The position numbers were made by a program, and so were the translations under genes. Source: Codonopsis lanceolata (taxonomy: Eukaryota > Streptophyta > Magnoliopsida > Asterales > Campanulaceae). Taken from it: a stretch of 64,000 nt of DNA. The first letter of the stretch is position 1. The number at the start of each line of letters is the position of its first letter. The DNA lies in NCBI GenBank assembly GCA_013146195.2, contig CM028381.1, positions 60,642,744 to 60,706,743 of the forward strand, read 5' to 3'. Shown here piece after piece: positions 45,946 through 58,469 of the stretch. The notes beneath the pieces were generated by a model that was not told the origin of the DNA, ran no database searches, and saw only the letters and a list, made by a program, of their open reading frames with translations.

Positions 45946-48649
45946 AAAATATATATATCAGGAGAAAAAGGGGAGGGAAAGCACTCTTTGAAACCTCGGC
46001 ATCCTACCTCCAGTTTTCAGCATGCAAGGGGCTCGACTGACAGAAGAAAAAGAAAAACCACATCAGAGGCTCACAGTAAAGCACTAAAATATAATATTAC
46101 AGGTCCTAAGGTGCAATTTAGGAATAATTGCTAAAGAAATTTAGATTATGCATTAATTGCCTGTACATATCTATTTATTGCCTATATCCCCCTTGTTTCC
46201 CCCAAAAACTATCCTTCATTTGCAGCTCAAGCCCTGGAGCGGTCCATCAATGCCTGCGGCGTTCGCTCGGACGGTCCCATGTACTTCTTTTGCAAGGCAA
46301 AAAAAAAAAAAGAAGGGGGCTTAGTCTCATCAGAATGAGAAGCACCAGAAGTGTCCTCGTCCTATTCATCAGCTGCACTGCCATTGTCCTGAAACAGCCA
46401 AACGACTTGGATTCCGACCAGTCATTGCTTTCCTGTCTAATTGCGAAGAAAATGCAGGGGCTATGAGAATAGCTTTATGCCAAGAATAGCCCTGCAACAA
46501 TGGTATGGCCGAGAACAGGAGGAAGTGACTGCCTTTTCCTCTCCCCGCATATCATAAAATAAAAAAAAAGAGAAAAAGGGAAGCCCGCTCGAGCCCGAAG
46601 GTATATTCCTTAAAATCCATTTTGGAGATACAGCGTGCCATTACCTGTTAGGTCGGTATAACTTTGCTTTGTGCGTGCGTCTTGAGTCTGCATGTTTTCT
46701 TTATTTTTATTTTTACATCATATAAAATTAGATTGCATTGTAAATGTTTGTACAGGTTCTTTTAAAAAAAAACTAAAAAGCAAAAAAAAAAACTAAACAA
46801 ATTTTATGGATTGTTTTGCATCTAAATAAACGTTTTTGCGTCCTAGGCATCATAAAAATGCATTTTGCATCCTAAAGATATGTACTGCATTTTGCAATTT
46901 TTTTGCATACATAATAGAATAAAGAATGCCCATGCATCATGTTAATAGGCATCCTGTAATTTTTAGACATCATATTTGCATCAAATAAAGTAGTACTTGC
47001 ATCCAGCATTTGCATTTATTATCCAATAAGCTGCATTAGGGGTGCACTAAAAAAAATAAAATAAAATGCCCCCAATCATGAAAATTAATATTCCCATGGC
47101 ATTCACTATATCCCTGCAGCATAAGCATGCATCATGAAGCCCCATTTGCATTTATAGTATAAATCATGCATAATAAGGTCAAATAGTGACCACTAGTTTA
47201 ATCATGCATCGTAAGAATAAATTACATGCATCATTACTTAATTGCATCATTTAGGCATAAATAGGACATGCATAAGCATTAATAATAAAGTCAGGAATGC
47301 TTCAAAGGGGCCAAACAGTGCCAAAATCTAGCAGATCAGAAGTATATCCAGGCGGGAAAAAAAAAGAGGCAATAAGCATGCAAATAAAGAAAAGTGGCAG
47401 GCATGCAGAAAAAAAAAACAAAACAAAAACAAAAACAAAAACAAAACAAAAAAATTGGGAGAGGGAAAATGCATGTACAAGAAAGAAAAATTTTCAGGTA
47501 CACGCAACATGAAAAATGCGGCGGCAGAAGAAAAAAATTTCGGCTGAAGCTAGAGAATGGAGCAAAAAGAAAATAGCAGCAAAGAAAAAATGATCTCAAT
47601 TGGTACCAAGAGATGCTGCAGCAAGAAAAAGGAAGTTTCTGACCAAGGTTAGAAGGAGCAGTAAAGAAAGATGCAGCAACATCAAGAAAATTTTCCAGCT
47701 AAAGCCGAAAACATAAGCGGAACAGGGGAAAAGATTTTCCAGCAAGGGCTGGAACGGTGACAAAAGAAGAATCCCCAACAAGGTGCGGCAAAAAAAAACG
47801 TAAAGCGACAAGCGGCGGCAAAGCAACAGCAGTAGCAATTTGCCGCACGGGCATGGCAAGGGTAAGAAAAGGAAGGTATTTTTCCTTTTTAGCAGTGCAT
47901 TTGATTAATGTTTGGAAACTTTCCTTCAAGGGTTACGCAGCCCCGGATCAATAGGGAAAGGTCTTGTTCTCCGGTGAAGGCTGAGTTCCTAAGGAGGCAG
48001 CATTCCATACATTTTTGGCTGTGTGGGAAACTTTCCTTTAAGGGGTACGCAGCCCCGGATTTATAGGGAAAGGTCTTGTTCTCCAGTAGAGGCCGAGTTC
48101 CTAGGAAACAATTCATGCCGCGCAGCCACAGGCGAGCAACGATTGGTCTGATTCCTTGGCTAAGGATACGTAGGCAGTCTATCTCGGTAGATGCGACCAA
48201 ACACAGCACATTATTTACCTTTGAAGCACTCATTCGATAAAGCTTTGCATGCACTTGCTCATTTAGCATTGCCGCACTTGCACCACCGCAACACTTGCAC
48301 CGCAGCATTTAGTCCCTAGCTGAATGAACTACGTCTCGGTCTGATTCCTTGTATAAGGATACGTAGGCAGCCTATTTCCGTAGGCACGACCGTTGCATGA
48401 ATGATGGTTTAGGTTTTGGCCGAACTACATTTGGTCTGATTCCTTTTATTAAGGGATACGTAGGCAGCCTACTGACTAAAAATGTCTAGGATATGGAGGT
48501 TTGATTCATTGCCGCATTATAACTGCTACCTACTGCATCTTTCTCCCTCGTTTTGTAATTGAACAAAATTGGAGAGTCTATTCTTATCAACGATGTTCGT
48601 CTACTCAGTAAGCTGCGGGTTACCCGTAGACTCCATCGTTGAGGGGCTC
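45946..48649 (+). other. Ogre-like element A, 3' non-coding region
   Basis: About 2.7 kb of A-rich sequence with gca/cat-rich words (gcatcataaa, catgcatcat) and an (aaaac)n run at 47410-47450. Open frames here are compositional and show no domain. The last bases before the LTR, gaggggctc (48641-48649), are the likely polypurine tract. Confidence 0.7.
47915..48475 (+). repeat. Two short repeat families near the 3' LTR of element A
   Basis: First, ggaaactttccttcaagggt + tacgcagccccggat + agggaaaggtcttgttctcc occurs at about 47918 and 48027. Second, ggtctgattccttggctaag + gatacgtaggcag(t/c)ct occurs three times, near 48147, 48338 and 48431. The gatacgtaggca word is one I associate with the 3' non-coding end of plant Tat/Ogre elements. 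Confidence 0.7.
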
Positions 48650-50426
48650 TGTAGACACCCCAATTTCATACCCCTGGTATGTGACATGACATAAAATATC
48701 AAGACCTGTTAAAACATTAACAAATGTCAAGTTACATGGTCAAAAGTGCAAAAGGACAAAGCATGATGCGCAAAAGGACGAGCTACAGGGACCAAAGTGC
48801 ACAAAAAGAGCATAGTTTGAAATTGGGCATGGTGCCCAGTTTAGTATTTTGCGCTTAGTTTTCTTCAACAGTGCACATTCATTTGCCGTAAAATACAAAT
48901 TCTCCTGCGCTGTGTACAAACAAGTGATGCATGAAGAAGGAAATTTATTTCCTTCTGTGTCCTCAGTTCAGCCTATAAATAGAGGCTCTCAGTCGATCAT
49001 TCGGCACAGAATTCCTTCGATAAAATTATCCGCGTTATCGTTACGCTGGAGAAATAGAGAGCGATGTGAGATAGTGAGCGATCACCTCAAAAAGCCTCGA
49101 AACTCTGCCAAAACTCCTCCAAACACAAAACCAACCGGTAGAAGTGAGCCTTAGCCCCCCAGCTAGGTATCCACCCTATTTCCCCGGCCCAAAAACCATA
49201 AAGTAAGTCGTTACTCTGCCCGAGTAATAGGCTGAAAATCAACCCACATAAGCCGTTATTCCGCCCAACCAAATAAGCCAAAACCACAAAAACTAAGCCG
49301 TCATTCTGCCCGAGTGAGTGAGCCAAAAACACCATATATAAGCCGTCACTCTGCCCAAATCACATCAGCAGCAGCAATAAAAGTCTCCCTCTCCCGAGAA
49401 GGACAGAGCGAGCACACCCCGCTCTAAAAGGTAAAAACCTTTAAGGGCGTTATTTTATTTATCTATTTACTTTTCCGCTCATTTGTTATTTAAAGTTGTA
49501 TTTAAAATCCGGCCCAATGTAGTCAATATAAGCCGTTGTGCTGCCCGGATTAGATTAGGAAATATTATGTAATAAAGCCGTTATTATGGCCAAATATTTT
49601 CAAGTATATCTGTAATTATTTGTAAAGAGATAGTTGCAAGTCTGTAAATAATGTAGACAAATGGATGTATTTGTAGGCAGTTAATGCTTTATTTATCTGT
49701 TAAATAAATATAACAAAAAGCATACTTTAGCCAAAAACTGTTTTGAGACCGAAAGGGCGAGTTGGGTGCCTAGCACCTTCCCAACTCGTAACTTAGCCTC
49801 CGAACCCGCCTTTTATCTCTGGTTTTCTTTTTCTGGTTTTTCTTTATTTTTGCCTTAAAATAAAGATGGCGACTCTAAAACTTTCATATCCAGTGGGGCC
49901 TCGCAACACTCCTTCTTTGCACTTTTCCGCTCTCCCCTAAAAAAAGGAGAATGGAAATGGAAGGGTGATGTATTCCCATATCCTGGTATCCCATAAAAAA
50001 GGGATAACTTGATGCGGGAAACCCAAAGCTCCCATGGTAATCTGAAACGGGCCATAAGGCTATTTTTAATAAAATTCATAGTGGGGGCGTCGCAATATCT
50101 TTTTTTGCACTTTTCCGTTTTCCCCTAAAAAAGGGAAAATGAGATTGAAAGGGTAATGCATTCTCATATCCTGGTATCCCCTAAAAAAGGGATAACTTGA
50201 TGCGGGAAACCATAAGTTCCCATATTGGATACAAAATCCACTAAAGGCAACCGATGCACATTCCAACGTGCTAACATAGACAGCACTCCTCTCGCACTTT
50301 TGATTTCGTCTTCTCCTAAACAAGGGAGGGTGGAACGAGAGCAGTGGATGTCACCGCATCCGCACGTACGCGCACCCCTATCCAAGGGCACGCGGGACGC
50401 GGGAGCACGCATCCCGGGAACCCACA
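48650..50426 (+). repeat. Ogre-like element A, 3' LTR
   Basis: 1,777 bases, near-identical to 39395-41205, ending CCCACA before the target duplication atacc. A TATAAATA box lies at 48974-48981. Confidence 0.93.
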
Positions 50427-50431
50427 ATACC

Positions 50432-51214
50432 CTTATAGAAATTTAGATGTAATAATAAGAAATTATTATTTAACATTTAGGGGCAAATAAATAATTAGCA
50501 GTTGTGACCCCAAAGTGTTATATTATATTATTTCACCCTACGGGGATAATTTATATGATAGTTAAAGTATTGATCGTGGGAACAATATATTAGTCCCTAC
50601 GTGTTAAGAATATTTATGAGGTCGGGTGTTCAAGTTCCACTAGAGACACCCTTGACTTTACAATTTTCAATAGAAAGGTCGGGTGTTCAAGCCTTTTCAG
50701 AGGCAATGTTATTGTTCAAGCCTTACCCAAAGGCCCCATTTAGCTGCTCGATTATCTTAACGGAGAGGTCGAGTGTTCAAGCCCTACCAGAGGCACCCTA
50801 TCACATCACTACTCTCAACCGATAGCTTAGGTGTTCAAAGCGTCACCAGAGGCATCATTTGTTCTAGTCACACCAAATTTATCATATATCTATAATTGTA
50901 GTCTTTTAAGGTATTAAAATAATAAAAAAAGTAAGGGTTGAGGTAAAGTCTATGTCCCCTCCAACCTTAAAAAATAATAATCTTAATGGCCTGATTATAT
51001 TAAATAAAGTAGTTTTTATTTATTTGTGCTTTATTTGGTGTTTGCTTTTTTAATTGAATAATCATATATAAATTTATGTTGGAGAAAGTGCTACTTCTCA
51101 TCACTATATTATTGGTGGTTGTGTTCAAAATGTGTTATGAGACCACAATTCATCCTTTATCATATATAACAAATTGTATGATATTATACTATTAAAAAAG
51201 TGAATTTTATTAAA

Positions 51215-51279
<65 letters not shown>

Positions 51280-51602
51280 CAATAATAAACATTTATTCAT
51301 GTAATACACAACTAAAGAATGCCTGAAACAATAAGTTCTATCGATTTTCATTATTCACAGGCAAAATATCTCGTCAATTGTTGATTTAACAAATCGCGAC
51401 GTTGGTTCAAGTCATTTTGTTATGGCCATTGCTAACAAGAAAATGCCTCTAACATTGTTTATCATTAATTTACTCTTTAGTTTTTTCTTTTTTCTCTTCG
51501 TTTTGTTTATGCATGGTTTAATTGAAAAAGATACATATTTGTGTGTTTAACGCATGAGTGTAAATATTAGTTTCTATATAAACATTATCTACATACTTTA
51601 GA
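50432..51602. other. Spacer with short repeats and a TA microsatellite
   Basis: A loose repeat, gaggtcgggtgttcaagttc + cactagagacaccc, recurs about five times at 50617-50860. A pure TA run lies at about 51221-51277. The rest is AT-rich with no gene seen. Confidence 0.55.
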
Positions 51603-51719
51603 TATTGGGCTCCAAAGAAAGTTCCTTATCAGCTCCACCTTTGAAAAACTTCTTTCCCCGGATGCAACTATAACTAGAATAGCCAACAGGATTCGGTAAG
51701 TAATTTTCGTGTTTGGAAA
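51603..51719 (-). pseudogene. hAT transposase C-terminal scrap
   Basis: The minus strand reads FPNTKITYRILLAILVIVAS then GERSFSKVELIRNFLWSP. This matches the dimerisation region of plant hAT-type transposases (FPN...YRILL...PVTVASAERSFSKLKLIK). Only about 39 residues remain, with no start, zinc finger or catalytic domain. Confidence 0.7.
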
Positions 51720-51917
51720 ATAACCATTATTATGTTTCAAATAATTTAATACTTGGATAGGTCCTCCTATTTCTAATACCAAGATATGTTTTTTTTTTAT
51801 AAGTAACCAAGATATGTTAACAAGTTGCAGCTACATAAACAAATCATCCTCGTCCATATTAACTTGTCTATTGTGTCAATATTTGAAAGATTTTTGGAAG
51901 AATGTTTCAAACTTGTA

Positions 51918-52471
51918 TCATTTGTGAACTTCTTCAAACCAAACAAGAAACCAAAATTTCTTTCGTACGCACAAAACTATCTCTCTTTTCATGCCACTCC
52001 ACAAAAATTGTCTCTTCAAGTCCCTATACATTTTGGAGCTTCCCGAATGTATAGTGTACTTCCCTTTATGAGCCTCATCCAACACTTGTTGTTTCACAAC
52101 CTCATTAGCAAGAACACAAACTCTACCCCCCAACAGGCCAAAATTCCATCATTATTCATCGCAAAGTCGGGTGTCTTATTCTCACTCAACCGATTCTCTA
52201 TCTTCTCTAACTTCAGATCATTACATTGAGCCTCCTTAATCCGTTGAAACAAAATAGGTGCAGCTCGAACATTAGCAAAAATCACTCCATGTTCCATCAC
52301 ACTAGGACCCCAATCTCGTAAATCCTCCAACATTTTCCACTCTGTAACGTAAGAAATATATTTACTTCTTCTCAATGCATATGCGACTACATTCGCTTTC
52401 CCCAGATGATTAAGGTTAGTACAATCATGGTCCTTCATTTTTTCCATCCATCGACGTTGTCTCATATTCAA
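51918..52471 (-). pseudogene. Chromovirus-like RNase H end and integrase zinc domain
   Basis: MNMRQRRWMEKMKDHDCTNL and GKANVVAYALRRSKYI (52471-52350) correspond to the end of RNase H and its connection. After a shift, VVKQQVLDEAHKGKYTIHSG and SSKMYRDLKRQFLWSGMKRE (about 52100-51970) match the H2C2 integrase zinc domain. The second Cys pair is garbled and the catalytic core is missing. Confidence 0.82.
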
Positions 52472-53666
52472 CTCTTTTTGTGACTTGTGATCCGTGAAAA
52501 CCTCATATTTCGCTCCATAGAGATAGTGCTTCTACTTATTAATGCAAAGATAATTACCACCAATTCAAGATCGTGAGTAGGGTAATTCTGTTCATATAAC
52601 GACAATTTACTCAATGTATAAGCAATAACCTTTCCATTCTGCATAAGTACACAACCCCCCATTCGAAGCATCACCATAAATCAGAAAGTTGTCGCCTCTG
52701 CTAGGCAACGTCAATCCCAAGAAACTACAAACTTTTGTAACCGTACTAGGCCTTTTCCAATTAGTCACCACCTCCACCGTTAGATGGATCCACGGCTATC
52801 CCGGCACTAGACACAACATGCCCTAAGAATGATACCTCTTCTAACCGAAAGGCACATTTGCTAAACTTAGTGTATAGCTACTTCCTCGAAGAATTGATGC
52901 AAATAATTGATAACACAACTCTCAAATGTTGCTCATGCTCTTCTCGTGCCTTAAAGTAGACAAGACTGTCGTCGATGAAAACCACTACAAAGCAATGAAT
53001 ACTGCCGGTATATTTGTCAACCCAAAAGGCACGACTACAAATTCATAGTGCCCATATGTCGTACGAAAAACAGTCTAGGAATATCATATGTCCTTGCTAC
53101 TAATCAAATAAGTCATCAATATGAGGTAGAGGGTATTTATTCTTGAAAGTAACTTGGTTCAACTGTCTATAATCAATGCACAATCTCAAGGTACGATCTT
53201 TCTTCCTCATAAACATCACCGGTGCACCCCAAGGCGATACACCCAGTTTGATAAATCCCGTATCAAGAAGTTTTTACAATTGGATTTTCAAATCTACGAG
53301 TGCCATTTCATATGGAGCTTTAGAAATAAGCGTCGTCCCTGACAAGAGCTCAATGCAAAAATCAATCTCTCTATCCAGAGGCATATCATAATCGATAGAA
53401 AACACATCGGGGAACTCACAAACTACCGGTACCTCTTCTAACTTTGATGCAACAATACTCTTGTCAATAACACAAGCCAAATAACTTGTACAACCACGTG
53501 ATAACAATTTCCTAGCTTTCAAACCAGAAATAACACGTAGGCCACTCAAAGTATTGTCATCCATAAACATAAATTCAGGCACACCCGGCATAGAAAAAGT
53601 AACTCTTTTACTATGGCAATCTACTAAAGCATGATAAGAACATAACCAATCCATGCCAAGTATCAC
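52468..53666 (-). pseudogene. Chromovirus-like protease end, RT and RNase H start
   Basis: MILGMDWLCSYHALVDCHSK (53666 onward) is the C-terminal protease block. VVCEFPDVFSIDYDMPLDRE and SGTTLISKAPYEMALVDLK open RT. The central RT (53270-52680) is only recognisable as broken frames, for example around 52990-53060. RNase H begins with VLMQNGKVIAYTLSKLSLYE and QNYPTHDLELVVIIFAL (52677-52468). Confidence 0.82.
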
Positions 53667-53824
53667 ATCAAATCATGTATAAGTAACGCAACCAAAAGTG
53701 TGATCACCTACTAGTACACAAGGACTAGGGGTAGACACCTCAAGCATATATGGCAAGGACTAGGGCAACAAACACAAATTACTCACAAAATGAGATGCAA
53801 CATATGAATGCAAAGAGACAAGAT

Positions 53825-54949
53825 CTATAAGAACTTGTGCCCTACTAGTGAAAATAGAAAGAATACCTCGTATGACCAACGTAGACTCAGGCACACCACG
53901 ATGATCAAGCGCAAAAAAATGACCCTGAACCTTGACCTACCGTCGTTATCTCTTTTTGCCACGCTCAACAAATGACTAGCACGCCCATACTGATTACCCT
54001 TCAACTTAGGGCACTCCCTCTTCATATGCCCCGTCTCCCCACAATAGTAGCATTCCCCCAGATTATTCGTCTTGCTCCAAAAACATATCCTCTGTATGCC
54101 CAGTTTTCGAACAATAACTTCAAACCAGTGAAACACTTCACTGCCCCTGACTAGAAGTGGTGCCATTGCCTTTCCCACTTGACTATTTCTTTGGTTGTCC
54201 CTTAGATTGTGGCTTACCATTACCTCCTCTATGGTTGTGATTACCGTTGTGACCATTTTTGTTCCCGAAACCATTACCTCGCCTAAAAAACTGTGAAGAC
54301 TAAGCGAAGATCCTATGCTACCATTTTCCCTATGCTCCTTGATATCTTGATCTCATATGCACAATCCATCGCACTCCGGTAGTCGGCAAGCTGAAGCGAT
54401 AACAACTGCTTCCTATAATTTGTTTTCAATCCATTCACAAACTTGTGAGCTCTTTGCACCTCATCTGGAACCAAGTAAGTGCAATAGTGATCTAACTCTG
54501 TAAACTTTGTTGAATAATGTGTTATGGACATGTTACCTTGCTCCAAGTCATGGAACTATATTTCCTTCCTTTCTCGTACCACATCGAGAACATAATGGGC
54601 CTTAAACTCCCTCACAAAGTTAGGCCAAGTATGAGGTACTCTATGGAAATCCCAGCTCTCTTGAAGCACTTGCCACCCGTGCTTAGCTGCACCCTCTAAT
54701 TTGAACACGACCAACACACCCTTCTCCTCATCGTCACAACGCAAAGCTGAAAAGATCTTCTCAATATGCTCGATCCATAGTTCCACCTTAGTGGCATCCG
54801 AATCACCATCAAATAAACGGGACTTCATCTTCAAGAAATTTTCAAGAGTAGTGGTGTCATTCCTTTGTATCGCCTCTGGCTATAGTGCCTCAACTTGTGG
54901 CTATGGTGTTGCCTCAGGCTATACCCATGCCCCAGTAAGAACTCTCTGA
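53825..54949 (-). pseudogene. Chromovirus-like gag
   Basis: The capsid part reads FDGDSDATKVELWIEHIEKI, EKGVLVVFKLEGAAKHGWQV and WPNFVREFKAHYVLDVVRER (54834-54556). A shift follows, then MSITHYSTKFTELDHYCTYL and RAHKFVNGLKTNYRKQLL (54546-54313). After another shift comes a Gly/Arg-rich linker and the CCHC knuckle CYYCGETGHMKREC (about 54054-54013). Three frames are needed, so it is dead. Confidence 0.88.
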
Positions 54950-55052
54950 GCCATCTCACACATTAACTCAAGCATCCTCCAGTACATATTTTCCATTGCC
55001 TCATTCTGTTCATCCCGGTTCGGTGGAGGATGAACATTACATTGTCTGTTAT

Positions 55053-56965
55053 TGTTGGAATATGCCTACGGAAACAATTCCTATTCATTTGCATATTTCG
55101 GAACACCTTGATTTTCTTGTTCCCATTACTACACGTTCTAACAAGTGACTAAAAGGGCTACGTATCGGTTAGTGTGGCAACTTGTTGAACAATGTATAGG
55201 TCTTAGACTGGGAGAGTCCGAGTCTTAGTCCTACTTTTACATGATGACCTCATGTGACTAGTTACTCAGTACACCAGCACCAGCAGACTTGCTATAGGAT
55301 GATAGCTTCTACAAAGATATCATACTAGCATACTTGCTACGAGTTGATAGTTCCCTCCTCAACAATGTCGACCAGCAGACCTATCTACTGGAAGATATAA
55401 TCTTTGAAGGAACATCAAACCAGCAGACCTTCGATCCGCCTTGGGCTGCACGTGCAAACTATAGTAGAATTATTGCAGATGTTTAGAAATGACAAAATGC
55501 TCAAGCTTCTCCTCAAAAGTCAACTTACGGAAGCGGCATGACAGCTCTCAGACCTGCAAGATCTAGTTGGATTTTATTCAACAGATATTCCTATCTACAG
55601 TTGGTTTTCAAGTTCAAATGTATCTACTTTATTAGAAAACCAAATGTCAGTATGCTATTCATTCAGACCTTCTTAACAGTGACACATCTACTCAGTCTGA
55701 CTTTTTGGACAACCTTCTCAGAGAGACATCTTCCAGAACATCTTTATCCTACAGTCTATAAGATCCAATATTATCCAGCGAACCACTCCAATAGATAAAA
55801 GATCAGTCGAAGATAGTCTCAATGGATCTATTGATCTCCATCTATAAAAAGAAGCATCTTCATCCTTCTTCAACAGAGAGAATAGTGAAAATTGTGATAG
55901 CGCGAGAACAAGAGACTTCAAATCTTCGATCAAGCTATCACAAAGATCACAACGAAAAACTCAGACCTTTGCAAAACACTTTCTGTGGATTGCAAGGAAA
56001 AAATTTAAGAAGCAAGGAAGAGCGATCTGCAAAGCTACAAAGATAGAGAACAATGTCTTGATCAAGAAATCCCTTTCTTGATTTGAGATCTTTGATTCCC
56101 TTCAAAGAACCCAGTCTCTACAGCACCTCAAAAATCCAATCCTTTGTTAGAGATCAAGGACTCCAGATTCCGTTGAAGATAGATCTCCAAAGATGTCCAA
56201 GGAAGAGAAATAACTATTTGTTTGCATTGCATTCATATAATCAGACTTGTATTCCATTACAAGGGCTATTGGTTGTGCAATTATAGGTCATCATAGAGAG
56301 TTGAGTTCTCAACACTCATTTGCTCAAATATGGATTATTTGAGAAACCCATAAAATTGTCTTCTCATGTCGAATCTACTTGACTCCACTTGTTTCAGACT
56401 TGTTCTAGAATCTCTGAAAGACGAGTTCTTGACCGGGGAAGGAATCCAAGGGAAGAAAGTAGATTACTAGGTTAGAGAGTCTTAGTTGATGTAATTGTGC
56501 CTTTGAGTAAACCTCTGTTGTATTTGTAATTATTACATATTCCTCACACTCAGCTCTAATCTCTCTTTCCTATTCTTAAAAGGTTTTGTTTTTCCAAAGC
56601 TATCTATTCTGTAACCCATATGTCATGTATCTGAAGAAGAGTTAAGTATGCTATTGTTCTGAACATATATTCATGTACAACTTCTTAAACCTTCTAAAGA
56701 TAAATTTGTTTTGCCTGAACCTTTCCACTGCCAAACCTCTTGTTAGCAAACAATTTATCTACAATCTGTCAGCAGAGTTCATTACTTAGCTTTGAGCAAG
56801 TCTGTTGATCAGTACTACCAGCAGACATGTCTCTCCTTCAGATTGGCTTATCACTAAAAGGCATTTCACCCATACTCAAAAATGAATGGTGAGATAAATT
56901 TTAAAGTGGTAACATAGGCTATTCACCCCCCCTCACCCTATTTGAGCACGTCCATGGGACCAACA
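55053..56965 (+). repeat. Copia solo LTR (SIRE-like), 1.9 kb
   Basis: The stretch begins TGTTGG and ends CCAACA, perfect short inverted ends. It is flanked by gttat (55048-55052) and attat (56966-56970), a 5-base target duplication with one change. On both sides the chromovirus gag leader continues (Asn/Asp/Arg-rich minus-strand frame), showing a clean insertion. The end sequence attcaccccccctcacccta near 56921 resembles the 3' edge of SIRE-type LTRs. No internal region is present, so LTR-LTR recombination probably removed it. Confidence 0.72.
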
Positions 56966-57087
56966 ATTATCATTCCCATCTCTATCATTACCCACTCCGC
57001 TACTCATATCTGCCCTAGTCTCCATAACCTACACAACACTCGACGTTAAGATATCAATAATAACCAACCCACCTAGGCCAAAAGAAG

Positions 57088-58450
57088 TGTAGACACCCCA
57101 ATTTCGTACCCCTCATATGTGACATGACATGAAATATCAAGACTTGTTAAAATGTTAACGAATGTCAAGTTACAGGGTTTAAAATGCAAAAGAAAAAGCA
57201 GGATGCATGAACAGTGAAGTGCAAGGGGCCAAAGTGTCAAAAAAAAAAAAAAAAGGAGCCTGGCGCCACCCACATCATCTCTTGGCGCGGCGCCCAGATC
57301 CACCATGGGTGGCACCCAATAGTGCTTTGTGCACTGTAGCATTTTGCTTTTGGTGCACCTATCTCAGTGAGCGGTACAAGTCGATAAGCACAGAAAGATA
57401 AATCTTAACGACGAAGGAATCCCAATCTCAGCCTATGAATAAAGGGGCCCGGCTTGTGAAAATTCACTCCACAAAAAAACATTGCACACAGTTCACACAC
57501 CGCGATCACGCAGTTAAAATTCCTCCGTAATGAGTTCTGAGAGAGCGCTTTAAGAGTTTTCCTCCTCTCTAGCCCCAAAGCTCCGTCAAATCACCCCAAA
57601 ACACAAAAGGATTCCGCCCTATTCCACCGATCCAAAAATCCCAAAAAGAGCAATTGCCCTGCCCGAATCCAGACGCCAAATCCGCAAAAAAACAAGTAGT
57701 TGCTCTGCCCGATTTCCGTCGTCAGTAAGCAAACAACAACAAAAAAGCAAGCAGTTGCTCCGCTCGGTTCCCGAGGCCAGAAAGTAACTTTCGGAAGCAG
57801 TTACTCTGCCTGAATCTCCGCAACAGCAAAACAACAGCAAAAAGACTTCCTCTCCCGAAAGGACAGAGCGAGTGCACCGTAAAATTTACTAGAAGCTAGT
57901 TGGTACGGGATAAAGCCCCCACGCTTCAAAAGGTAGGCTATTTAAAGTTTTATTTACTAAAAAATGTTATTTAGGCCAGCCCCATGTAATAAAAATAAGC
58001 AGTTATGCTGCTCAGATTTCTATAGAAAATAGCACTAAAAAAGAGTCATTATTATGGCCAAATATTTATAAATGTACTCGTAACTCCCGAAAAGAGACTG
58101 TTGCAAGTTTGTAATAATATATGTATAGATATGTATATTTAAATGTTTTATTTTATATGTTAAATAAATATAATAAAAACATATTTTAGCCAAAAAACTT
58201 GTTTTGAGACCGAAAGGACGAGTTAGGTGCCTAACCCCTTCCCACCTCGTAACTTAGCCTCCGAACTCTTTTACAAATCTGGTTACATCTGGTTTTTCTT
58301 TGTTTTTCCTTAAAATAAAGATGGCGACTCTGTTTTAATATTTTGAGTCCACAATGAGGCCAGGGTGTATTCCACGCACCTTAAAACGTTTTGATTTTAT
58401 TCTTCCATTTAAAGGGAAGAATGAAATGTGCAAAATCGGGGGCACTCACA
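57088..58450 (+). repeat. Second Ogre-like element, 5' LTR
   Basis: 1,363 bases, TGTAGACACCCCAATTTCGT to ACTCACA. It shares with element A the first 100 bases, the 'gccgaaagg acgagtt(a/g)ggtgcct' block near 58208 and the TTAAAATAAAGATGGCGACTC stretch near 58310. No matching 3' LTR lies in the window. Confidence 0.85.
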
Positions 58451-58451
58451 G

Positions 58452-58469
58452 TGGCGACTCTGCTGGGGA
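58452..58469 (+). other. Second Ogre-like element, primer-binding site
   Basis: TGGCGACTCTGCTGGGGA, one base after the LTR, is the tRNA-Arg-type primer site seen also at 41207. Confidence 0.78.

Larger units (their letters stand above)
39395..50426 (+). mobile_element. Ogre/Tat-like LTR retrotransposon, internally deleted
   Basis: LTRs of 1.8 kb (39395-41205 and 48650-50426), both starting TGTAGACACCCC, are flanked by the target duplication atacc (39390-39394 and 50427-50431). The primer site TGGCGACTCTGTTGGGGA resembles the complement of plant tRNA-Arg, as in Ogre elements. Inside are a Pro/Asn-rich gag and part of RT. The second half of RT, RNase H and integrase are missing, replaced by long non-coding A-rich sequence. 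It would depend on another element to move. Confidence 0.9.
51918..57087 (-). mobile_element. Decayed chromovirus-like Ty3/gypsy relic
   Basis: Read right to left on the minus strand are gag (about 57030 to 53825, interrupted by a solo LTR), protease/RT start (53666-53274), RT and RNase H (about 53270-52094) and the integrase zinc domain (about 52130-51918). No LTR was found at either side; the right edge is cut by the LTR beginning at 57088. Overall order and motifs fit the Tekay/Del or Reina type of gypsy elements. Confidence 0.8.

Noticed and set aside
47328..47954. Phe/Leu/Cys-rich minus-strand frames
   Set aside because: They are the complement of A-rich non-coding DNA of the Ogre-like element. 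Apparent membrane segments are compositional.
50617..50860. gtgttcaagttcc words resembling a tRNA B box, so possibly a SINE
   Set aside because: There is no A box at the right distance, no A tail and no target duplication. The words simply repeat in a local array.
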